Source: Streptomyces luomodiensis (GTDB taxonomy: Bacteria; Actinomycetota; Actinomycetes; Streptomycetales; Streptomycetaceae). Taken from it: a stretch of 64,000 nucleotides of DNA. Each line of letters starts with the position of its first letter. The stretch's first letter is position 1. Under the pieces are notes generated by a model. The model saw only the letters and a list, made by a program, of their open reading frames with translations, ran no database searches and was not told where the DNA came from. The position numbers and the translations under genes are program-made. Location of the stretch: NCBI RefSeq assembly GCF_031679605.1, contig NZ_CP117522.1, positions 3,286,001 to 3,350,000 of the forward strand. The letters run 5' to 3'. Shown piece by piece: positions 1 through 6,706 of the stretch.

Positions 1-1040
1 AGCAGGTCCTCGACGGCCTCGGGCAGCATGTCGCGGACGCGCCGCTGATGGCCGAGGTGATGAAGGCGGACCACGCCGCGGCCCAGATGACCCGCAAGGC
101 GCAGACGCTGCTGGTGATGTGCGGGATCTGGCCCGCGCGGCGGGAGACCCGGCCGGTGTCGCTCTTCGACTGTGTGCGGGGCGCCCAGTCGCGCATCGTG
201 GAGTTCGGCCGGGTGGACGTCCACGGCGGGCAGAACCTCTACGCGGTGGCACCCGCCGTGGAGGGGCTGATGCACGCGGTGGCCGAACTCCTGGAGAACG
301 CCACGGTCTTCTCCCCCTCCCGCACCCAGGTCGCGGTCGCCGTCCGGGAGGTCGCGGCGGGCGCGGTCATCGAGATCGACGACGCGGGGCTCGGCATGCC
401 GCCGGATGTGCTGGAGCAGGCCGTGGGTCAGCTGCGGGACGGTCTGGACCTGGCCCAGCTGGGCGCCGTGCCCCGGCTGGGGCTCGCCTGTGTGGGGCGC
501 TGGTCGCGGGAGCTGGGCTTCGGGGTGGAGCTGTCCACGGCGTCGGCGTACGGCGGTACGCGGGTGGTGGTCTTCGTACCGCACCGGCTGCTGACCGAGC
601 CGACGGGCGCCGTACGGATGGCGGACCGCGAGCCGGTCGTCGTGGAGCCCGTTCCGGTCGGCACGGTGCGCCAGGAGGCGGGCGGCGCCGGCCTCGGCCC
701 GCTGAACGGCACCTCCCTGAACGACACCCCCGGCACCCCCGGCGCCCCCGGAACCTCCGGCGCCCCCGGCACCTCCGCGCCGCTCGGCAACGGGCTGCCC
801 CGGCGCCGCAACCGCCGCCGCCCGGCCCCCGGAACCACCCCGGCCGACACGGGCGGCGCGTCCGCCGCCTCCCCCGCCCCGCCGGCCGCCGACACCCCCT
901 GGACGCCCGAGGCCGCCCGCGCCTCCATCACCAGCGTCGTCTCCGGAACCCGCCGGGGGCGGGCGGAGGCGGCCGGGGCCGTACGGCCCGCGGATCAAGA
1001 CCCGAGTCCGGACCGAGAAGACCGAGAAGGAGACCGGTAG
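1..1040 (+). CDS. cvnA: Conservon sensor-kinase-like protein CvnA (C-terminal part, 5' end outside window)
   Basis: The reading frame is open from the first bases of the window, so this is the 3' part of a longer gene; an ATG at 48 is internal. The visible protein has a GHKL/HATPase region with an N-box (LLENATVFSP) and a G1 box (IDDAGLGMPP), followed by a long low-complexity tail rich in Gly, Ala, Pro and Thr (GTPGAPGTSGAPG type). No phospho-acceptor histidine region is visible here. In Streptomyces conservons CvnA is a membrane histidine-kinase-like protein that works with CvnB, CvnC and the GTPase CvnD in a GPCR-like complex. The stop codon overlaps the GTG of the next gene (TAGTG), so translation is coupled. 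The family assignment is firm because all four partners follow in the canonical order. Confidence 0.9.
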   Translation, partial: QVLDGLGQHVADAPLMAEVMKADHAAAQMTRKAQTLLVMCGIWPARRETRPVSLFDCVRGAQSRIVEFGRVDVHGGQNLYAVAPAVEGLMHAVAELLENATVFSPSRTQVAVAVREVAAGAVIEIDDAGLGMPPDVLEQAVGQLRDGLDLAQLGAVPRLGLACVGRWSRELGFGVELSTASAYGGTRVVVFVPHRLLTEPTGAVRMADREPVVVEPVPVGTVRQEAGGAGLGPLNGTSLNDTPGTPGAPGTSGAPGTSAPLGNGLPRRRNRRRPAPGTTPADTGGASAASPAPPAADTPWTPEAARASITSVVSGTRRGRAEAAGAVRPADQDPSPDREDREGDR

Positions 1041-1486
1041 TGGCCGGAACCATATCCAGGTTGCCCGACGTTGGATGGATGTTGCGTCCGCTGACCGGGA
1101 TTCCCGGGGTGCGGCATGCCGTCGTCGTCTCGGAGGACGGTCTGCGCATGGGTCACGACTCCGCCGAGGGGCTGACGGGCGAGTCCCGGCTCGGCGTGGA
1201 CGAGGCCGAGTCGCTGGCCGCCGCCTGTGCCGCGCTGACGGTGACCAGCCAGTCCACGGTGTCGCTGCTGTTCGGCGACGAGGCAGGGGTGAGACAGCTG
1301 ATGATCGAGTCCGACAGCGGGTTCGTGCTGTTCACCTCGGCCGGTCAGGGCGCCTCGCTGGGGGTGGCCACCGACACGGAGGCGGATGTCGGGCTGGTGG
1401 CCCAGCAGATGCAGTTACTGGTCGCGAAGATCGGTGCCCATCTGAGCAGTCAGCCACGGGAACCGATGGGCCGCCCGGCGTCATGA
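1040..1486 (+). CDS. cvnB: Conservon roadblock/LC7 protein CvnB
   Basis: A 148-residue roadblock/LC7-domain protein, the usual length for CvnB. The GTG start at 1040 overlaps the cvnA stop; an upstream extension of the same frame is only a shadow of cvnA. Core roadblock sequence is clear (GIPGVRHAVVVSEDGLRMG near the N-terminus, then SVSLLFGDEAGVRQLMIES-like strands). Such proteins act as regulators or scaffolds of the partner small GTPase. Residue 126 is encoded by TTA (nt 1415-1417), a rare codon in Streptomyces read by the bldA tRNA, so translation of this and the coupled downstream genes may be growth-phase dependent. The stop overlaps the cvnC start (ATGA). Confidence 0.93.
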   Translation: MAGTISRLPDVGWMLRPLTGIPGVRHAVVVSEDGLRMGHDSAEGLTGESRLGVDEAESLAAACAALTVTSQSTVSLLFGDEAGVRQLMIESDSGFVLFTSAGQGASLGVATDTEADVGLVAQQMQLLVAKIGAHLSSQPREPMGRPAS

Positions 1487-1848
1487 GCTCGCCCGGCGAG
1501 GAACGTACCACGGCCGCGGTGCGCCCCTACGTGATCACACGGGGGCGCGCTGGTTCCTCACGGGAAGCTCTGCCGCTGGAAACGCTCGTCGTGGCGTCCG
1601 GGAGCGCGCTGCCGCCGCATCCGCAACCCGAGTACCGGCGGATCGTCGACTTCTGCCAGGGGCTGCTGTCGGTGGCGGAGGTCGCCGCCCATCTCGGTCA
1701 GCCACCGGCCGTGGTGCAGGTGCTGCTCGCGGATCTCATCGACTGGGGCCACATCGTGGCGCGTCCGCCGATCAGAGTGGTCAAGCGAAAACGTGCCGAT
1801 TTGGACTTGCTGAGGAAGGTGCTCGATGGGCTTGAGAGCAAGCTCTGA
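1483..1848 (+). CDS. cvnC: Conservon DUF742 protein CvnC
   Basis: A 121-residue DUF742 protein, third member of the conservon. Start ATG 1483 overlaps the cvnB stop. The N-terminal part carries the family signature (VRPYVITRGRAG), the middle holds a winged-helix-like segment (LLSVAEVAAHLGQPPAVVQVLLADLIDWG), and the C-terminus is basic (RVVKRKRAD) before LDLLRKVLDGLESKL. The biochemical role of DUF742 proteins is poorly defined; in conservons CvnC is thought to bridge the GTPase and the membrane sensor. Its 3' end overlaps the proposed start of cvnD by 23 nt. Confidence 0.92.
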   Translation: MSSPGEERTTAAVRPYVITRGRAGSSREALPLETLVVASGSALPPHPQPEYRRIVDFCQGLLSVAEVAAHLGQPPAVVQVLLADLIDWGHIVARPPIRVVKRKRADLDLLRKVLDGLESKL

Positions 1849-2557
1849 GATCTTGATGGCCGGTACGGACGGCACAACAGACGCAGACCGCATGATCCCT
1901 ACAGACCACATAACCGAGACAACCGAGACAGGCGAGACGGACGAGACGGGCGATACGGACGACATGGATGACATGGACGACACACCCGTCATGTATGTGC
2001 AATCCAGCGTGGCCGGCGCGGCCAAGATCCTGGTCGTCGGGCCGATGGGCGTCGGCAAGACCACGCTGATCGGCACGGTGTCGGAGATCAAGCCGCTGTC
2101 CACCGAGGCGACGATGAGCCAGGCCGGGGCCCGGCTCGACACCAAGGTGCGGCCGTCGAAGACCACGACCACCGTCGCGCTGGACTTCGGGCGGATCACC
2201 CTGGGCGGCGAGCTGGTGCTGTACCTCTTCGGCACCCCCGGCCAGCAGCGGTTCCTCCCCGCCTGGAAGGACCTGGCGCGCGGGGCGCTGGGCGCGCTGG
2301 CGCTGGTCGACACCCGAGATCTGGAGGCGTCCTTCGACGCCATCGGGCATCTGGAGGACCTGGATGTGCCGTTCTCCGTCGCGGTCAACGCCTTCCCGGA
2401 CAGCACGCTGCACAGCGAGGACGACCTGCGCTCCGCGCTCGATCTGCTCCCCCACACGCCGCTGGTCATCTGTGACGCCCGGGAGCACAAGTCCTCGGTC
2501 AAGGCGCTGATCTCGCTCGTCTCGCATCTGATCGAAACGCTCACGGAGGCTACGTGA
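1826..2557 (+). CDS. cvnD: Conservon ATP/GTP-binding protein CvnD
   Basis: Small GTPase of the conservon. The P-loop GPMGVGKTT lies at residues 72-80, the switch II-like motif LFGTPGQQRF follows, and, as usual in CvnD, the canonical NKxD is replaced (VAVNAFPD). The chosen ATG 1826 overlaps cvnC and gives 243 residues, about 50 longer than typical. The extra N-terminus contains an acidic Glu/Thr/Asp repeat (about residues 31-52) encoded by imperfect GAGAC/GACGAC repeats. An alternative ATG at 1991, just before VQSSVAGAAKILVVG, would give a normal-length protein, so the start is uncertain. The stop overlaps the following P450 start (GTGA). Confidence 0.9.
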   Translation: MGLRASSEILMAGTDGTTDADRMIPTDHITETTETGETDETGDTDDMDDMDDTPVMYVQSSVAGAAKILVVGPMGVGKTTLIGTVSEIKPLSTEATMSQAGARLDTKVRPSKTTTTVALDFGRITLGGELVLYLFGTPGQQRFLPAWKDLARGALGALALVDTRDLEASFDAIGHLEDLDVPFSVAVNAFPDSTLHSEDDLRSALDLLPHTPLVICDAREHKSSVKALISLVSHLIETLTEAT

Positions 2558-3810
2558 CCGCCCCGGCCGCCGCCCGCGTGCCGCTGTACGGGACCACGCT
2601 CGACGGTCCGCTGACCGAGCTGTACGAGCGGATGCGGCGCGACCACGGTCCGGTGGTGCCGGTGGAGATCGCGCCCAAGGTCGAGGCGTGGCTGGTCATC
2701 GGCCACCGCGAACTGCTCCATCTCACCCGCGACGAGCAGTACTTCTCCCACGATCCGCGCCGCTGGACCCCACTGCGCGAGGGCCGGGTGGCGGCCGACT
2801 CACCGCTGATGCCGCTGGTGGGCTGGCGTCCGGCGCTGCTGTTCGCCGACGGCGCGGCGCACCGCCGGATGCGCTCGGCGGTGGCCGACGCGCTGGGGCG
2901 GGTGAACGGCCATGAGCTGATCCGCAGGGTGCGGGCCACCGCGGAACGGCTGGTCGCCGGATTCGCCGACCAGCACACCGCGGATCTGGTGCAGAGTTAC
3001 GCCCGCGTGCTGCCGTTGCAGGTCGTCACCGAACTGCTGGGGCTGGACGCGGAGAACGGGGCGCGGCTGGTCGAGACGCTCACCACGATCGTCGCCCCGA
3101 CGCTGGCCGCCACCGGCGCCAACAAGCGGATGGGCCAGATCCTGCTGGAGCTGATCGCCCGGAAGAAGCGGCGGCCGGGCCCGGATCTGACGTCCTGGCT
3201 GCTGGAGCACCCCGCCGGGCTCAGCGACGAGGAGGTGCTGCACAACCTCGTGGTGATCATCGTCGCGGGGAACAACACCACCGTGAACTGGATCGCCTCC
3301 ACGACCCAGATCCTGCTCACCGACCCCGCGTTCCGCTCCTCGCTGACCCACGGCCATCTCACCGTCGACGACGCCCTGGACCTGGTGCTGTGGCGGCAGC
3401 CGCCCACCCAGAACTTCCCCGGCCGCTACGCCACCCGGAATCTGCGCTTCGGCGGCCAGGACATCCGCACCGGGGACATGCTCATCATGGGCCTCGCGGG
3501 CGCCAACGCCGACCCGGAGGTGCTGCCGGAGGACGGCCGGCCGGTGGTCGGCAACCGCTCGCACCTCGCCTTCGGCGCGGGCCCGCACACCTGCCCGGCC
3601 CGGGACCCGGCCCGGCTGATCACCCGTACCGCCGTGGACACCCTGCGCCACCGGCTGCCCGATATGGAGATCGCGGTGGCGCGGGAGCAGCTTCCGTGGA
3701 TCACCTCGCCCTGGTCCAAGGGTCTGGCCAAGCTGCCCGTCCGGTTCTCCGCACCGCAGCTGGCCGCCGACGCCCCGGCCCCCGACTCCCCCGCAGGAGG
3801 CAGCAGATGA
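2554..3810 (+). CDS. CYP157-like cytochrome P450 lacking the ExxR motif
   Basis: A 418-residue P450 starting at a GTG that overlaps cvnD. The heme-ligand loop is intact (FGAGPHTCPA, Cys347). The normally invariant K-helix ExxR reads L277-V-L-W280, and the I-helix acid-alcohol motif reads AGNNTT (238-243) instead of AG(H/D)(E/D)TT. Loss of ExxR is a known peculiarity of the CYP157 family, whose members sit beside conservons and CYP154 genes, so the call rests on both sequence and context. Proton delivery and heme-pocket architecture must differ from ordinary P450s; the substrate is unknown. The stop overlaps the CYP154-like gene (ATGA), so the two are probably made in equal amounts. Confidence 0.85.
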   Translation: MTAPAAARVPLYGTTLDGPLTELYERMRRDHGPVVPVEIAPKVEAWLVIGHRELLHLTRDEQYFSHDPRRWTPLREGRVAADSPLMPLVGWRPALLFADGAAHRRMRSAVADALGRVNGHELIRRVRATAERLVAGFADQHTADLVQSYARVLPLQVVTELLGLDAENGARLVETLTTIVAPTLAATGANKRMGQILLELIARKKRRPGPDLTSWLLEHPAGLSDEEVLHNLVVIIVAGNNTTVNWIASTTQILLTDPAFRSSLTHGHLTVDDALDLVLWRQPPTQNFPGRYATRNLRFGGQDIRTGDMLIMGLAGANADPEVLPEDGRPVVGNRSHLAFGAGPHTCPARDPARLITRTAVDTLRHRLPDMEIAVAREQLPWITSPWSKGLAKLPVRFSAPQLAADAPAPDSPAGGSR

Positions 3811-5069
3811 CCGACGGTCGATGCCCCGTGACGCACGCCGTGCCGCCGCACCGCCTGGACCCCACCGGGGCCCACCAGCACGCGGTCAACGACGCGTTGC
3901 GTGCCCGCGGAGCCGCGGTCCCGGTCCTGCTGCCCGGTGATGTACCGGGGTACGCCATCACCCGGCACGAGGAGCTGAAGGAGTTCGTCACCCACCCCGA
4001 TGTGGCCAAGAACGCCCGCCACTTCGCGGCGTTGCGGAACGACGAGCTTCCGCCCGGCTGGCCGATGCGGACCTTCGCCACCATCCGGGGCATGATCACC
4101 GCCGACGGTGAGGACCACAAGCGGCTGCGGTCCCTGGTGACCCGGGCGTTCACCCCGCGCCGGGTGGAGGCGCTGCGCCCGGTGGTCCACGAGCTGACCG
4201 GCACGCTGCTGGACCGGCTGGCCGAGGCCGCCGCCGCGGCTCCGGACGGGGTGGCCGACCTGCGCCGCCACTTCGCGCTGCCGCTGCCGATGAGCGTGAT
4301 CTGCCAACTGCTGGGCGTCGACGACGCGTACCAGGACCGGCTGCACGCGCTGTCCAACGAGATCGTCTCCACCCAGACCGCCCCCGAGCGGGTCCCGGAC
4401 GCCAACCGCGAGATGGTGGCGATCCTCGGCCAGGTGGCCGCGGCCCGGCTGACGGCCCCGGGGGACGACCTGACCAGCGCGCTCATCGCCGCCCGCGAGG
4501 AGAACGGGGACCAGCTCAGCGAGGAGGAGCTGATCGGCACCCTGATGCTGACGATCATCGCCGGGCACGAGACCACGCTCAACCTGATCACCAACGCGGT
4601 GCGGGCGCTGTGCAACCACCGCGACCAGCTCGACCTGGTCCGCTCCGGGGCCGCGAGCTGGGGCGATGTGGTCGAGGAGACGCTGCGGTACGACAGCCCG
4701 GTGAGCTTCTTCCCGTTCCGCTACCCCACCTCGGACCTGCCGGTCGGGGACACGGTCATCCCGAAGGGCGCGCCCGTGCTCGTCTCGTACACCGCCGCCG
4801 GGCGCGACGAGCGGGCGTACGGACCGGACGCCGCCCGTTTCGACGTCACCCGCGGGGCGCGCCATCTGTCCTTCGGCCACGGGGCGCACTTCTGCCTGGG
4901 CGCCCCGCTGGCCCGGATGGAGGCCGTGATCGCCCTCGAGGGGCTCTTCACCCGCTTCCCCGCCCTCGATCTGGCGGTTCCCGACGAGGAGCTGGTCCCG
5001 CACCCGAGCTTCGTCGGCAACAGCCCGCAGCGGCTTCCGGTCCGGCCGGGGGCGGCTCACAGCGGCTGA
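3807..5069 (+). CDS. CYP154-like cytochrome P450
   Basis: A 420-residue soluble P450 with all canonical motifs: I-helix AGHETT (A252, E255, T256), K-helix ETLR (E291-R294), and heme loop FGHGAHFCLGA (Cys363). Start ATG 3807 overlaps the preceding P450 stop. Together with that gene it forms the CYP157-CYP154 pair commonly found downstream of conservons. CYP154 enzymes hydroxylate steroids, aromatics and some macrolides in vitro; the natural substrate here cannot be told. No ferredoxin or ferredoxin reductase gene is adjacent, so electrons must come from elsewhere. Confidence 0.88.
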   Translation: MTDGRCPVTHAVPPHRLDPTGAHQHAVNDALRARGAAVPVLLPGDVPGYAITRHEELKEFVTHPDVAKNARHFAALRNDELPPGWPMRTFATIRGMITADGEDHKRLRSLVTRAFTPRRVEALRPVVHELTGTLLDRLAEAAAAAPDGVADLRRHFALPLPMSVICQLLGVDDAYQDRLHALSNEIVSTQTAPERVPDANREMVAILGQVAAARLTAPGDDLTSALIAAREENGDQLSEEELIGTLMLTIIAGHETTLNLITNAVRALCNHRDQLDLVRSGAASWGDVVEETLRYDSPVSFFPFRYPTSDLPVGDTVIPKGAPVLVSYTAAGRDERAYGPDAARFDVTRGARHLSFGHGAHFCLGAPLARMEAVIALEGLFTRFPALDLAVPDEELVPHPSFVGNSPQRLPVRPGAAHSG

Positions 5070-5089
5070 GGCGGTGCGCTGAGGGCAGC

Positions 5090-5127
5090 GTTGCGTGCGG
5101 GAAACGGTGGTGATGCGGTCGGGTAAC
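5090..5127 (+). promoter_or_regulatory. GlnR-like box upstream of nitrite reductase operon
   Basis: Four pentamers occur at an exact 11-bp period: GTTGC (5090), GAAAC (5101), GATGC (5112) and GTAAC (5123), each separated by 6 nt. This is the layout of Streptomyces GlnR operators (GTnAC-n6-GAAAC repeats), with the first and third sites imperfect. It lies 24 bp before the first gene of an assimilatory nitrite reductase operon, a known class of GlnR target. Spacing and context support the call; binding is not shown. Confidence 0.55.
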
Positions 5128-5150
5128 AGGCGCCCCGCACGCTTCCTGGC

Positions 5151-6704
5151 ATGGAGTCGAACAGGCAGCCGCAGCCGGGGAGCCCGCACCGCCGTGTGGT
5201 GATCGTCGGCGGTGGCATGGCGGGCACGCGGCTGGCGCAGCAGCTGGCCGCGGGCGCGGGTGCGAGCGGTGGCCCGGCCGATGGCGCGGGCCCGGCCGCC
5301 GTCACGGTCATCGGCGAGGAGCCGCATCCCGCGTACAACCGGGTGCTGCTCGCCGAGGTCCTCGCCGGGCGGTACGCCCCGGAGGTCATCGCCCTCCCCG
5401 CGCCGGCGGCCGGGGTGCGGCGGCTCGGCGGGGTGCGGGTGGTCCGCGTCGACCGCGCCACGGCACAGGTGCTGTGCGACGACGGCCGCCGCGTGCCGTA
5501 CGACGCGCTGGTACTGGCCACCGGCTCCAACCCGGTGCTGCCGCCGCTGCGCGGCCTGTTCGGGCCGGACGGCCACGACCTGCCGGACGGCGTCCGCGCC
5601 TTCCGCACCATGGACGACTGCCTGGCCCTCGGCGCGGCGGTGCGGCCCGGGGTGCGGGCCGTCGTCATCGGCGGCGGACTCCTCGGCGTCTCCGCCGCCC
5701 GTGCGCTGGCCCAGCGCGGTGCCCAGGTGGTCCTGGCGCAGCAGGGCGAGCACCTGATGGAGCGCCAGCTGGACCCGGGCGCGGCGCGGCTGCTGCGGCG
5801 GCATATGACGGCGCTGGGTGTGGAGGTCCACACCGCATGCCGGGTCCGGGGCCTGCGCACCCGCCCCACGCAGCCGGCCGGCGACGGACGCGCATCCGAG
5901 CGCGGACGCGGACGCGGGCGTGCGGTGAGCGCCGTCGAGCTGGCCGATGGATACGCCCTGGAGGCCGATCTGGTGGTGCTCGCGTGCGGGGTCCGGCCAC
6001 GGGTCGGGCTGGCGCGGGCCGCCGGGCTGGAGGTGGCGCGCGGCGTCGTCGTCGACGACGAGCTGCGGACGAGTGACCCGCGGATCTTCGCGATCGGCGA
6101 TTGCGCGGAGCACGAGGGTGTGGTCTACGGCCTGGCGGGCGCGGCGCAGGAGCAGGCGGATGTGCTGGCGCGGTTGCTCTCCCCCGCCCCGTCCCGTCCC
6201 GGAACCAGCGGGCTCCCCCGCCGGGACTCCGCCCCGGAGCCCGCTGCCGCGGACCGGGTCGTGGGCCACCGTTCCCCGGCGGGGGCACCTCCCCGCGGTG
6301 GCCGGGCACGCCCCGGCCACCGGGTCGCACCCGGCGACGGGACCGCGACCCGCTATACGGGCACCCGCGCGCTCACCCGCCTCACGCTCACCGCGACGCC
6401 CGGCCCCGCCCCCGCGGTCACCGGGACGGCCGCCCCGGTGGCCGACGGCCGGCCCGCGCCCGGCCCCCTCGACCTCGCCGCCTTCGGCGACCCCACCCCC
6501 GCCCCCGGCGACGACGTCGTCCACCTCACGGACGCCACCCGCAACGCGTACCGCAAGGTCGTGGTCCGCGGGGACCGCCTCGTCGGCGGCGTTCTTCTCG
6601 GCGATCTCGGCACCGTCGGCGCGCTCGCCCGTACCTGGGAGGGCGACGAGCCGCTCCCCTCCACCCCCTTGCTCCACCTGCTGACCAACGATGGAGGCTC
6701 CTGA
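5151..6704 (+). CDS. FAD/NAD(P)-dependent oxidoreductase of the nitrite-assimilation operon
   Basis: A 517-residue flavoprotein of the NirB-N-terminal/rubredoxin-reductase type. The FAD-binding GxGxxG is at VVIVGGGMAGTRLA near residue 20; a second dinucleotide fold occurs at VVIGGGLLGVSAA; the C-terminal FAD motif is IFAIGDCAEHEG. A Pro/Gly/Arg-rich insertion of roughly 90 residues separates this from a C-terminal segment resembling the NirB linker (AYRKVVVRGDRLVGGVLLGD). It ends 2 nt before nirB, so it is co-transcribed and probably supplies electrons for nitrate or nitrite reduction (NasB-like). Its exact electron acceptor is unknown. Confidence 0.85.
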   Translation: MESNRQPQPGSPHRRVVIVGGGMAGTRLAQQLAAGAGASGGPADGAGPAAVTVIGEEPHPAYNRVLLAEVLAGRYAPEVIALPAPAAGVRRLGGVRVVRVDRATAQVLCDDGRRVPYDALVLATGSNPVLPPLRGLFGPDGHDLPDGVRAFRTMDDCLALGAAVRPGVRAVVIGGGLLGVSAARALAQRGAQVVLAQQGEHLMERQLDPGAARLLRRHMTALGVEVHTACRVRGLRTRPTQPAGDGRASERGRGRGRAVSAVELADGYALEADLVVLACGVRPRVGLARAAGLEVARGVVVDDELRTSDPRIFAIGDCAEHEGVVYGLAGAAQEQADVLARLLSPAPSRPGTSGLPRRDSAPEPAAADRVVGHRSPAGAPPRGGRARPGHRVAPGDGTATRYTGTRALTRLTLTATPGPAPAVTGTAAPVADGRPAPGPLDLAAFGDPTPAPGDDVVHLTDATRNAYRKVVVRGDRLVGGVLLGDLGTVGALARTWEGDEPLPSTPLLHLLTNDGGS

Positions 6705-6706
6705 CG

